62,972 nt of DNA, from contig NZ_GG749280.1 of assembly GCF_000160555.1 (NCBI RefSeq), positions 536,723 through 599,694 on the forward strand, read 5' to 3'. The notes under the pieces are model-generated. The model did not search any database and had not been told where the DNA came from. It saw only the letters and a list, made by a program, of their open reading frames with translations. Below, piece by piece: positions 41,224 through 49,079 of this stretch (positions are counted from its first letter, which is position 1; every line of letters starts with the position of its first letter). The DNA is from Centipeda noxia ATCC 43541 (GTDB lineage: Bacteria; Bacillota; Negativicutes; Selenomonadales; Selenomonadaceae). The translations under genes were made by a program, and so were the position numbers.

Positions 41224-42060
41224 ATGGCAACCATTACACAGATGACCGGAGCAGCGCGCAGCATCTACACGGCGCTCTACGCGGGCAATTCGCGTACGGA
41301 TGCGACAGCGGCGCTCTTCGGCGGCAATACGCAGCGTTCGCGGGGAGGCGCGGGCAGCCTCTTTTCTGCGCAGTACAACAGAGCATCCGAGTCCAGCGCA
41401 AGGGAGCTGGACTCCATCCTGTCCATTGCGAATCAGGCGGCAAAGCTGCGCTCGTCCTACGCTGAGACCAGCCGCAGATTCTACACCGAGTACGACAGCA
41501 ATATGAAGGATCTGCGCGCGTCCGCCGGCAAGGTCAGCTCTATGAACTATCAGTTCAGCAGCGCCGACATCAAAACCAATGCCGACGGCTCCACAACGTA
41601 CAGCGACCAGCTCAAGGCCGCGATCGGCAGCGTCAAGGATCTCGTGAGCAAATACAACGAGACGGCAGACTTTCTCGCCGACAACAAGAGCCTCGGCAAG
41701 GGCGTGCGCCAGCTCGCGTCGGAGTTCTCCGACACCACCTACCGAGCAGATTCCTATCAGCAGATGGGCATTACCGTCGATGCCGCCACCGGCAAGATGA
41801 AACTCAACGAAAACACGCTTGCCCGTGCGCTTACGGATTCGCCTGCACGCTCCGAGGCAATCCTCGGCAGGGACGGACTCGCCGGGCGCGCCGACCGTCA
41901 TGCACAGATGGCGCAGCTCTCGCGCAGCCGCGTCCTCCCGACCATGGAGCAAGCCGTCGGCGGACAGCTGCGCTATGCGGACAATCTTCTGAACGGCAGA
42001 TCGCTTCCGACCATGTCGCGCTATTCCAACATGCTGAATCTCTTCAGCATCTACGTATAA
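41224..42060 (+). CDS. Protein with flagellar cap (FliD C-terminal)-like region
   Basis: This 278-residue protein has no signal peptide. The middle and C-terminal part (about residues 130-240) resembles the end of flagellar cap proteins: SVKDLVSKYNETADFLADN, then MGITVDAATGKMKLNENTLA, a motif of FliD_C domains. The N-terminal hydrophilic half is rich in Ser, Ala and Arg. It is too short for a full FliD. The start at 41224 follows GGAGGGGGGAG. A YjfB-like motility-associated gene follows after ten bases. It may be a flagellar accessory or secreted protein; the assignment is tentative. Confidence 0.55.
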   Translation: MATITQMTGAARSIYTALYAGNSRTDATAALFGGNTQRSRGGAGSLFSAQYNRASESSARELDSILSIANQAAKLRSSYAETSRRFYTEYDSNMKDLRASAGKVSSMNYQFSSADIKTNADGSTTYSDQLKAAIGSVKDLVSKYNETADFLADNKSLGKGVRQLASEFSDTTYRADSYQQMGITVDAATGKMKLNENTLARALTDSPARSEAILGRDGLAGRADRHAQMAQLSRSRVLPTMEQAVGGQLRYADNLLNGRSLPTMSRYSNMLNLFSIYV

Positions 42061-42070
42061 GGAGAGAGAA

Positions 42071-42256
42071 ATGGATCTCACAATGGATATCGCACAGCTG
42101 TCGGTCAGCATGCACCAGCAGCAGACAGCACAGGGCCTCGGCATCGCCGCTGCAAAGATGGCGATGGACTCCGGCAAAGAGGCGCTCGAGCTCATCGAGG
42201 ACTCGACCGCAAGCGTCGACCCGAACCGCGGCAGCAGCATCGACATGTACGCATAA
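42071..42256 (+). CDS. YjfB-family putative motility protein
   Basis: This 61-residue protein has the pattern of the YjfB family: a short N-terminal MDIAQLSVSMHQQ, then a helical core and an acidic tail ending near NRGSSIDMYA. Family members are found with flagellar genes in Firmicutes, but their function is not settled. Its start follows AAGGAGAGAG, ten bases after the upstream stop, so the two genes form an operon that ends in the terminator at 42266-42297. Confidence 0.75.
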   Translation: MDLTMDIAQLSVSMHQQQTAQGLGIAAAKMAMDSGKEALELIEDSTASVDPNRGSSIDMYA

Positions 42257-42265
42257 AATAACAGA

Positions 42266-42297
42266 CAAAAAAGGAGCTGTGATAAACAGCTCCTTTT
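42266..42297 (+). terminator. Terminator after the yjfB-like gene
   Basis: AAAGGAGCTGT pairs with ACAGCTCCTTT around GATAA. Confidence 0.8.
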
Positions 42298-42325
42298 GCA
42301 TAGAAACTCTTATACGGAGGCGCAT

Positions 42326-42610
42326 ATGGATTGGTATACCTATATGATTAGAGCGGCCGACCACTCAAAGTACAACGGCAGTCACTGGTTCCGCTATCTT
42401 CGAAAGGTCATTTTTGAAAATGGTAGCAAACTAACCGCAGAGGACCTCAGTCGGCTCCTGCAGTCAAAAAATCTGAGCAACTTTCAGAAAGTCTCACTAA
42501 AATATGCCATGCAAAAGGGTTCCCCTACCCATGACTATGTAATGTCGTTAAATCGCCCTGCAAAGCTCACAAATATCCGCGCTCTGATGGAGAAATACCG
42601 CGATGGATAA
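42326..42610 (+). CDS. Small protein paired with a nucleotidyltransferase-like protein
   Basis: This 94-residue basic protein (MDWYTYMIRAADHSKY at the N-terminus) has no family I recognise. It is probably helical. Its stop overlaps the start of the next gene by eight bases, so the two are made together. Codon use and lower GC differ from the neighbours, which suggests recent transfer. The pairing of a small protein with a nucleotidyltransferase-fold partner resembles toxin-antitoxin or abortive-infection modules, but this is inference. Confidence 0.65.
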   Translation: MDWYTYMIRAADHSKYNGSHWFRYLRKVIFENGSKLTAEDLSRLLQSKNLSNFQKVSLKYAMQKGSPTHDYVMSLNRPAKLTNIRALMEKYRDG

Positions 42611-43157
42611 TGCAAAAACAGCTTTTGAAGAGCTGAATCGTTTGCTCGCCGAGAACCAAATGACCTTATCCGTTATTTGTGTCGGCGGCTTTGTCCTGGA
42701 GCACCATGGACTGCGTGCAACACAGGATATTGATGCATTTTACAAAGAAACGCAAAAGACAAGAGAACTCATCGCTGAAGTCGGAGCAAAATACGCCATT
42801 AATACAGATGAGCTCTGGCTGAACAACAGTGTGGCCAATATGAACCTCCAACCGCCCGAGAACATCTGTGAGGTATTGTATCAACTCAGCAATCTGACCG
42901 TACTCGCTGCACCGATCGAATACATCTTGGGGATGAAGCTGGAAAGCGGCAGAGAACAAGACCTAAAGGATATTGGAATGATTATTCGGTATAAACATTT
43001 TACCTCTCCGTTTCTGCTCTTTGACCGGCTAAAAGAAGAGGGCTTTGCCCAAATTGATTTCTCGATGCTGCTTGAAGGCTTTAGTTATGCCTACGGCATG
43101 GAGTGGCTGGAGTCGTTCTATAAAGAAAATCAAGAGGAGCTAAAAAAGTTTTTTTAG
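42603..43157 (+). CDS. Nucleotidyltransferase-fold protein (DUF6036/AbiEii-like)
   Basis: This 184-residue protein has the minimal nucleotidyltransferase signature VGGFVLEHHGLRATQDIDAF at about residues 27-46, in which GG and DxD would bind the nucleotide and metal. The following LAAPIEYILGMKLESGREQD-like segment, with the conserved K and D, also fits DUF6036 and AbiEii-type proteins. It overlaps the small upstream gene. Low GC and an isolated position between a motility pair and ompM suggest an acquired module. AbiEii-type proteins can be toxins that modify tRNA; that activity is not shown here. Confidence 0.65.
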   Translation: MDNAKTAFEELNRLLAENQMTLSVICVGGFVLEHHGLRATQDIDAFYKETQKTRELIAEVGAKYAINTDELWLNNSVANMNLQPPENICEVLYQLSNLTVLAAPIEYILGMKLESGREQDLKDIGMIIRYKHFTSPFLLFDRLKEEGFAQIDFSMLLEGFSYAYGMEWLESFYKENQEELKKFF

Positions 43158-43186
43158 TATAAAACAAACAAAAATATCATCACAAA

Positions 43187-43214
43187 AAATCCCCCTCCGT
43201 ACGGAGGGGGATTT
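43187..43214. terminator. Bidirectional terminator between the nucleotidyltransferase gene and ompM
   Basis: AAATCCCCCTCCGT and ACGGAGGGGGATTT are exact complements with no loop beyond the turn, with a long A run on one side (T run for the minus strand). The same hairpin recurs after the second ompM gene. Confidence 0.9.
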
Positions 43215-43253
43215 CCCTATGCGGCAAGTGCCGCAGTTTGCAGCGTTTGTCTC

Positions 43254-44546
43254 TTAGAAGAAGAACTCAACGCGGCCGAAGAGCTGCTGAACTTTGTCAT
43301 TGTTCTGCGACTGAATGGTCTTGCCGTTGAAGTACTTCGCGGAGAGAACCACATTCTTGAACAGTGTGTAGTTCGTTCCGACCTCAATACCCTTCGAGCC
43401 GAACATCGCACCGTCCTGCGTTCCAAGAACAGACGAAGCACCGAGGTGACGATAAGCAACGTATGCGCCCCACGAGCCCTTATCCATCGGCTCTGCGCCC
43501 TTGTAGTCAAGGCCGAACTGATAGGACTTCTTGAACTTGTTGTCCTGGATATCGTTGTTGTGCGCATAAGCACCGTACACAAGAGCGTTCTTGTCGAAGC
43601 GATAGCCGAGGTTAGCGCTCCAAATGTTCATCTTGTCCTTGCTGTTCTTTGCAATGACTCTGAAGCTGTCCGAGTTCAGGCGATAGTATGCAGCGCCCGC
43701 GACGAAGTTGTTCTTGTCATACTGGAGCTCGATACCCTGATAGTTCGCGGTATCTTCTCTCGTGTAGCCACTAAAGCCGTAATCATGTGCCTTGCTGGCA
43801 AACGTATCCTCAAGGTTGAAACGACCAGCCTGGAGTTTCACCGAGAGATCCTTGCCGAAGGTAACCTCGGCGCCCGAGAACTCGTCATCAAATACGATCG
43901 CACCCGGTGCGGAATAGCCCTCAGCAGAGTAGAGCTCCATCTTACCAAGCTTGACCTGGAAGTTGTTGTAGTCACCCTGTGCGTATGCACGCTTGAGCTC
44001 GACCTTGTCGCTGTTGTCATCGCCGGCATCGCTCTTCATGTACGTGATAGCATCCAGGCGTGCATTGACATGCCAGTGATCGTTGACCTCAGCGCTCGGC
44101 TCGAGGCGGAAACGAAGAACATCGGCATTGTCGCGGCGCTCACCTTCCTTGCGCTGACTCGAATACGTGTACTCGAGTTTGCCGTTCCACTTCACCATGT
44201 CGGCATTGCGCTCGAGGTTCGAGACGCGCACGCCGAGGTTGTTGAGCTCATCCGCGAACTCAGCAGCGAGGCGGTCAACGAGTGCGCGGTCCGATGCGGA
44301 CATGTCGCCCTTTGCCATTGCCTTTGCGACCATCTGCGCCATCTCATAGCGCGTGATATTGCGGTCGCCGCGGAACGTGCCGTCGCCGTAGCCCTCGATG
44401 ACGCCGTCCGAGGCGAGCTGGGTTACAGCGTCGTATGCCCAGTGATCACGGGGCACATCAGAGAACGGGTTCGCTGCTGCGAACGTTGTGCTTGCTGCAC
44501 CGACAACGAGAGCCGTTGCAAGTGCGGATACGAGAGTCTTCTTCAT
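43254..44546 (-). CDS. OmpM-type outer membrane porin with SLH domain (copy 1)
   Basis: This 430-residue outer membrane protein tethers the outer membrane to the cell wall and acts as a porin. A signal peptide (MKKTLVSALATALVVGAA, cleaved after TFAA) is followed by one SLH domain (NPFSDVPRDHWAYDAVTQLA, GDGTFRGDRNITRYEMAQMV), a coiled-coil linker (residues about 85-125, LNNLGVRVSNLERNADM) and a beta-barrel of alternating strands that ends in the classical aromatic FGRVEFFF. It begins at 44546 after AAGGAGGAG. Copy 2 lies directly upstream with a near-identical N-terminus and leader. Confidence 0.93.
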   Translation of the reverse strand: MKKTLVSALATALVVGAASTTFAAANPFSDVPRDHWAYDAVTQLASDGVIEGYGDGTFRGDRNITRYEMAQMVAKAMAKGDMSASDRALVDRLAAEFADELNNLGVRVSNLERNADMVKWNGKLEYTYSSQRKEGERRDNADVLRFRLEPSAEVNDHWHVNARLDAITYMKSDAGDDNSDKVELKRAYAQGDYNNFQVKLGKMELYSAEGYSAPGAIVFDDEFSGAEVTFGKDLSVKLQAGRFNLEDTFASKAHDYGFSGYTREDTANYQGIELQYDKNNFVAGAAYYRLNSDSFRVIAKNSKDKMNIWSANLGYRFDKNALVYGAYAHNNDIQDNKFKKSYQFGLDYKGAEPMDKGSWGAYVAYRHLGASSVLGTQDGAMFGSKGIEVGTNYTLFKNVVLSAKYFNGKTIQSQNNDKVQQLFGRVEFFF

Positions 44547-44574
44547 GAGAAACTCCTCCTTCTGTAAAAACAGA

Positions 44575-44619
44575 TTACATCTGATTTCCAAAGGAGCGAG
44601 CCATTGCCGAAGTGTCCAT
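44575..44619 (-). CDS. Conserved leader peptide upstream of ompM copy 1
   Basis: A 14-codon frame encodes MDTSAMARSFGNQM. Its ATG follows AAAAGGAAAC, a plausible ribosome site. It ends 28 bases before the ompM start, next to a TCTGT/ACAGA hairpin that abuts the ompM ribosome site. The same peptide is encoded before copy 2, with one synonymous difference (TCG versus TCA). It may control translation; alternatively the leader is conserved at RNA level. Confidence 0.45.
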   Translation of the reverse strand: MDTSAMARSFGNQM

Positions 44620-44661
44620 GTTTCCTTTTCGCAATCTGTGCTCTTCCCCTGGAACGGTCTC

Positions 44662-44690
44662 ATCATAACATGATTAGAATGATAAAACAA
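44662..44690 (-). promoter_or_regulatory. Promoter of ompM copy 1
   Basis: The minus strand has TTGTTT (44685-44690), a 17-base spacer and TATGAT (44662-44667), giving a leader of about 110 bases. Confidence 0.65.
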
Positions 44691-44819
44691 GTCTTATTAA
44701 GAAAATTTTATACCTGCTTATAGTTTCGAGGAGAAAATTCATTTTTATTTAATCATCTGTCTGTATTTTCTCTCCACAAAGGGCTCCCGCAAAGAATGCA
44801 TCCGGGAACAGGGCAACAA

Positions 44820-44847
44820 AAATCCCCCTCCGTGCGGAGGGGGATTT
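44820..44847 (-). terminator. Terminator of ompM copy 2
   Basis: AAATCCCCCTCC pairs with GGAGGGGGATTT around GTGC, followed by a T run on the minus strand. It is nearly identical to the copy 1 terminator. Confidence 0.9.
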
Positions 44848-44885
44848 CCCTATGCGGCAGGTGCCGCAGTGTGTGACTGTGTGTC

Positions 44886-46169
44886 TTAGAACATGAACTC
44901 GACACGGCCGAAGAGCTTCGAAACCTTGTCGTTGTTCTGATGCTCGATCGTCTTTCCGTTGAAGTACTTCGCGGAGAGGACGACGTTCTGGAACAGTGTG
45001 TAGTTCGTTCCGACCTCAATACCCTTCGAGCCGAACATCGCACCGTCCTCCGTAGCTGCCACCGAAGGTGCGCCGAGGTAACGGTATGCGGCATATGCGC
45101 CCCACGAGCCCTTGTCCATCGGCTCTGCACCCTTGTACTGGTAGGCGATCTGGTAGGACTTCTTCAGATTGCTCTGCGCGACATCCGAGCTGGTCGCATA
45201 GGCACCCGAGAGCATGCCGTTGCCGAAGCGATAGCCGAGGTTGGCGCTCCAGATGTTCATCCGGTCCTTGTTGTTCTTGAGAAGGCCGTTGTTGCTGCTG
45301 AGTGCATTGGAGCCGAGACGGTAGTAGCCGACGCCTGCAACGAAGTTGTTCTTGTCGTACTGGAGCTCAGCGCCCTGGTAGTTCGCACGGTCAGCATTTG
45401 CGCCGATCGCAAAGCGATTGTTTGCCTTGCTGTCGAAGGACCCCTTCAGATCCATGCGGCCGCCCTGGAGCTTGAGCTGGAGGTCCTTGCCGAAGGTAGC
45501 CTCAGCACCCGAGAACTGGCGGTCGAAGACGATCGCGCCCGGAGCTGCATAGCCTTCCGCGGAGGTGAGGCCTATCTTACCAAGCTTGACCTGGAAGTTG
45601 TTGTAGTCGCCCTGCGCGTATGCGCGCTTGAGGGAGACGTTGTCGCTGTCGTCATCCTTCATGTTGGTCTTCGCATCGAGACGCGCCTTGACGTGCCAGT
45701 GATCGTTGACCTCAGCCGTCGGCTCGAGGCGGAACAGGAGCTCGTTGCCGTTCTCGCGGCGCTCGCCTTCCTTGCGGTCGCTCGTGTAGGTGTAACGGAG
45801 TTTGCCGTTCCACTTCACCATGTCGGCATTGCGCTCGAGGTTCGAGACGCGCACGCCGAGGTTGTTGAGCTCATCTGCGAACTCAGCAGCGAGGCGATCA
45901 ACAAGTGCGCGGTCCGATGCGGACATGTCGCCCTTTGCCATTGCCTTTGCAACCATCTGCGCCATCTCATAGCGCGTGATGTTGCGGTCGCCGCGGAACG
46001 TGCCGTCGCCGTAGCCCTCGATGACACCATCCGAGGCGAGCTGGGTTACAGCGTCGTATGCCCAGTGATCACGGGGCACATCAGAGAACGGGTTCGCTGC
46101 TGCGAACGTTGTGCTTGCTGCACCGACAACGAGAGCCGTTGCAAGTGCGGATACGAGAGTCTTCTTCAT
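44886..46169 (-). CDS. OmpM-type outer membrane porin with SLH domain (copy 2)
   Basis: This 427-residue paralogue has the same design: signal peptide ending TFAA, one SLH domain, a coiled-coil linker and a beta-barrel with terminal FGRVEFMF. The first ~130 residues are almost identical to copy 1, and the barrel strands differ mainly in the surface-loop positions (for example NRFAIGANADRANY versus the copy 1 sequence). This suggests duplication followed by loop divergence. Its own promoter lies at 46285-46313, so the copies can be controlled separately. It starts at 46169 after AAGGAGGAG. Confidence 0.93.
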   Translation of the reverse strand: MKKTLVSALATALVVGAASTTFAAANPFSDVPRDHWAYDAVTQLASDGVIEGYGDGTFRGDRNITRYEMAQMVAKAMAKGDMSASDRALVDRLAAEFADELNNLGVRVSNLERNADMVKWNGKLRYTYTSDRKEGERRENGNELLFRLEPTAEVNDHWHVKARLDAKTNMKDDDSDNVSLKRAYAQGDYNNFQVKLGKIGLTSAEGYAAPGAIVFDRQFSGAEATFGKDLQLKLQGGRMDLKGSFDSKANNRFAIGANADRANYQGAELQYDKNNFVAGVGYYRLGSNALSSNNGLLKNNKDRMNIWSANLGYRFGNGMLSGAYATSSDVAQSNLKKSYQIAYQYKGAEPMDKGSWGAYAAYRYLGAPSVAATEDGAMFGSKGIEVGTNYTLFQNVVLSAKYFNGKTIEHQNNDKVSKLFGRVEFMF

Positions 46170-46197
46170 GAGAATCTCCTCCTTCTGTAAAAACAGA

Positions 46198-46242
46198 TTA
46201 CATCTGATTTCCAAAGGAGCGAGCCATTGCTGAAGTGTCCAT
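46198..46242 (-). CDS. Conserved leader peptide upstream of ompM copy 2
   Basis: The frame encodes the same 14 residues as before copy 1 (MDTSAMARSFGNQM), with AAAAGGAAAC as ribosome site, and ends 28 bases before the porin start next to a TCTGT/ACAGA hairpin. The core promoters of the two genes differ, while this leader is nearly identical. Confidence 0.45.
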   Translation of the reverse strand: MDTSAMARSFGNQM

Positions 46243-46284
46243 GTTTCCTTTTCGCAATCTGTGCTCTTCCCTTGGAACGACTTC

Positions 46285-46313
46285 ATCATAGCACGCACGA
46301 AACAGAATTGCAA
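46285..46313 (-). promoter_or_regulatory. Promoter of ompM copy 2
   Basis: The minus strand has TTGCAA (46308-46313), a 17-base spacer and TATGAT (46285-46290). Confidence 0.7.
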
Positions 46314-46388
46314 AGAGAATGAGATTAAATTTTTATACCAGGTTATAATTTTAGATTTATCTTTTGTCTGACAACAATTCCTTCTGCC

Positions 46389-47180
46389 CTACTCTCCCAC
46401 CAGTGCGACCGGCGACGGAACGCGGATGCCGCGGCTGTTGGTAAAGATTTCGACCGCAACGCCGAAGACCTCGGCGATGCGCTGCTCGGTGAGAACCTCG
46501 CGCGGCGTCCCCGTCGCGGCGATGCGTCCGCTCTGCATCAGGATGATGTCGTCGGCGTACTGCATGGCATGCGCCATGTCGTGGAGCACCATGAGGATGG
46601 TCATGCCGTGTGCGGCGTTGAGGCGGGTGATGATCTCCATGACGCGCAGCTGATGGGCGACATCGAGATAGGTGGTCGGCTCGTCGAGGAGAAGCAGGCG
46701 CGGCCGCTGACTGAGTGCCATCGCGAGAAAGACGCGCTGCCGCTCGCCGCCCGAGAGGGTATGCACCTCGCGCGCTGCAAAGGCGGAGACGCGTGCCGTC
46801 TCCATCGCCCACGCGACGGCCGCGCGGTCCTCCGCTCCCGCGCGCGTCTGAAAGAGCCCCGCATGCGCAAAGCGCCCGTACGTTACGAGCTGCTCTACGG
46901 TAAGCCCCTGCGCCGCTGCACGCTCCTGCGGCAAGATGGCGCGCACGCGTGCAAGCGCTTTCTCCGAAAAGCTGCCGAGTTCTTTCCCGTCCAGCAGAAT
47001 CTCGCCCGTATAGCGCCGATTCAGTCCGGCGAGCGTACGCAGGAGCGTCGTCTTGCCCGCACCGTTGGGGCCGACGATCGCCGTACGCCGTCCGGCCGTG
47101 ATCTGTGCGTTCAGTCCGTGGAGAATCTCCCTGCCCGCGATCCGAACGCACAGATCACGGGCGCTCATCCCCGCGCTCAC
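46389..47180 (-). CDS. ABC transporter ATPase, FecE/BtuD type
   Basis: This 263-residue ATPase powers import of an iron chelate, heme or corrinoid. It shows Walker A GPNGAGKTT, the signature LSGGERQR, Walker B LLLLDEPT and the H-loop VLHDMAHAM. The GTG at 47180 overlaps the permease stop (GTGA); ATG 47168 is an alternative four codons later. It is the last gene of the permease/binding-protein operon, which also contains cbiL. That linkage favours a corrinoid or cobalt-linked substrate, but the family alone does not show this. Confidence 0.92.
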   Translation of the reverse strand: MSAGMSARDLCVRIAGREILHGLNAQITAGRRTAIVGPNGAGKTTLLRTLAGLNRRYTGEILLDGKELGSFSEKALARVRAILPQERAAAQGLTVEQLVTYGRFAHAGLFQTRAGAEDRAAVAWAMETARVSAFAAREVHTLSGGERQRVFLAMALSQRPRLLLLDEPTTYLDVAHQLRVMEIITRLNAAHGMTILMVLHDMAHAMQYADDIILMQSGRIAATGTPREVLTEQRIAEVFGVAVEIFTNSRGIRVPSPVALVGE

Positions 47181-48148
47181 AGCTGCCTCCGAAGGAGATA
47201 GAGGAAGAACGGGGCGCCGACGACCGCCATGATGATGCCGACGGGGAGCTCAAGCGGAGCAAAGAGAAGCCGCGCCGCCGTATCGCTGAGCGTCAGCACG
47301 GCGATACCGAGGAGCGCCGCCGCCGGCAGGAGGAGGCGATAGTCCGAGCCGATCATGAGCCGCGCGGCATGGGGCACAATGAGCCCGACGAAGCCGAGCA
47401 GGCCGACGACAGAGACGGCGCTCGCGGCAAGGAGAGCCGCCACTGCCGTGAGCAGGATGCGCGTGCGCTCGACGGCGAGGCCGATGCCGCGCGCCATATC
47501 ATCACCGAGCTGCAGGATGTTGAGCCGCTGCGCTGCGAGAAGCGCGAGCAGGCCGGCGGCGGCGGTATAGGGCAGGAGCATCTCGACGTGGGGCCAGCTG
47601 CGCGCCGAGAGTCCGCCCACCATCCACATGAGTGCACTGTGCACGCGGTCGCTGTATAGGATCATCATCGCCGAGATGCCCGCGCCGAGGAACGCCGACA
47701 CCGCAACGCCCGCGAGGATGATGCGCGTCGGCCGGATGCCGTCGCGCCACGCGAGGATATAGATGAGGAGCGCGGCGAGCATCGCGCCGCCGAACGCCGC
47801 AGGCGTGATGAGCCACGCCGCCCCCGGCATCATCAGCATGATAAAAATGCCCGCCAGACCCGCACCGGACGAAATGCCGATGATGTGCGGGTCTGCGAGC
47901 GGATTGCGCAGGATGGCCTGCAGGATTGCACCCGAAAGCGCGAGATTGATGCCGACGAGCGCGGCAACAATCGTACGCGGCAGACGGATGTTCCAGAGGA
48001 TCTGCGCATGCGCCGTGTCGCGCGCCCCGCCGAGGATGTTCAGGATTTCGCTGACGGGGATGTCAACAGAGCCCTTGGCGGCAGAGAGGATCATCGCAAA
48101 GACGGCGAGCACGGCAAAGAGCGCGAGCAGCGCGATTCTTTTCTTCAT
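47177..48148 (-). CDS. FecCD-family ABC permease
   Basis: This 323-residue permease has the ten-helix layout of the BtuC/FecCD family. Visible motifs are the N-terminal LPRTIVAALVGINLALSGAI, NPLADPHIIGISSGAGLAGI and the coupling-helix region GLLGFVGLIVPHAARLMIG. The start ATG overlaps the binding-protein gene (four bases) and its stop overlaps the ATPase start, so the three subunits are coupled. It would work as a dimer in the cytoplasmic membrane. Confidence 0.93.
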   Translation of the reverse strand: MKKRIALLALFAVLAVFAMILSAAKGSVDIPVSEILNILGGARDTAHAQILWNIRLPRTIVAALVGINLALSGAILQAILRNPLADPHIIGISSGAGLAGIFIMLMMPGAAWLITPAAFGGAMLAALLIYILAWRDGIRPTRIILAGVAVSAFLGAGISAMMILYSDRVHSALMWMVGGLSARSWPHVEMLLPYTAAAGLLALLAAQRLNILQLGDDMARGIGLAVERTRILLTAVAALLAASAVSVVGLLGFVGLIVPHAARLMIGSDYRLLLPAAALLGIAVLTLSDTAARLLFAPLELPVGIIMAVVGAPFFLYLLRRQL

Positions 48149-49074
48149 GGATAGATCAGCCTCGCCATGTACTTCACAGCTTCGGGGTACTGGATGCCGG
48201 GGCTGAAGAGGAAGAGTTCCTGCGGCAGATAGTAGACGCGGCCGTCACGGACCGCAGAGACACTCTGCCATGCGGGGCTGCCTGCGAACATCGCCTCCAT
48301 TGAGGCGCGGATCTCCGCCTCCTCGCCCATGCTCGTGACGAAGATGATGTCGGGGTTCTGCGCGACGAGCGTCTCCATGCTGTAAGGCGCGGCGTCGGGG
48401 TTCTTGTCGAGTGCGGGCATGCCGCTCGCGGTGTTCTCCCAGCCGAGCATCTTTGCAATGCTGCCCGCGATGCTGCCGTCGAGCTGTACGGAGAGCCCCT
48501 GTCCCGTGCTGTGGATGATGGAGATGCGTTTCTTCTCCTGCGGGATCGAGGCGCGTACGGCGTCGATGTCCGCATCCATCTTCGCGATGAGCTCCTCCCC
48601 CTTCGCCTTCTCGCCCGTGAGCGCAGCAAAGGTCGTGACCTCGCGCTTGACATCCTCGTAGCTCTTCATCTCAATGACGAGCGTCTGGATGTTGTTCGCG
48701 GCGAGCGTCTCGATGAGCTTCTCGTTCATGCCCTTGTTGATGATGACGAGATCCGGCGAGAGCGCGAGAATTTTCTCCGCGTCGATCTGATACACGGGTC
48801 CGATGGTCGCCGCCCCCTCCGCCGCGGGGATGACCTTCGATTTCGTCGCGGGGCGTCCGACGACCTCCCCGCCGACCGCATAGAGCGGCGCGATAAAGGA
48901 TGCCGAGGTAACGACGATGCGCTCAGGCTTCTTGTCGAACGTGACCGTGCGCCCGCTGTCATCCGTGATCGTTGCGTAGCTCTGCGCCGCACTGTTCTGT
49001 GCCACGGGCGCGCCGCCGCAGGCGGTGAGTACGAGAGAAGATACAGCCAAAAGAATCAAAGCCCACTGTTTCAT
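48145..49074 (-). CDS. Periplasmic-binding lipoprotein, FecB/BtuF type
   Basis: This 309-residue solute-binding protein has a lipoprotein signal ending in VLTACGG. The mature part has the helical-backbone fold of class III binding proteins: TITDDSGRTVTFDKKPERIV, then IDAEKILALSPDLVIIN and PDIIFVTSM. The cbiL stop is five bases upstream, so it is probably in the same transcript. The ligand may be a siderophore, heme or cobalamin/cobinamide; the neighbouring corrin-ring gene favours the last. Confidence 0.9.
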   Translation of the reverse strand: MKQWALILLAVSSLVLTACGGAPVAQNSAAQSYATITDDSGRTVTFDKKPERIVVTSASFIAPLYAVGGEVVGRPATKSKVIPAAEGAATIGPVYQIDAEKILALSPDLVIINKGMNEKLIETLAANNIQTLVIEMKSYEDVKREVTTFAALTGEKAKGEELIAKMDADIDAVRASIPQEKKRISIIHSTGQGLSVQLDGSIAGSIAKMLGWENTASGMPALDKNPDAAPYSMETLVAQNPDIIFVTSMGEEAEIRASMEAMFAGSPAWQSVSAVRDGRVYYLPQELFLFSPGIQYPEAVKYMARLIYP

Positions 49075-49079
49075 GATGA

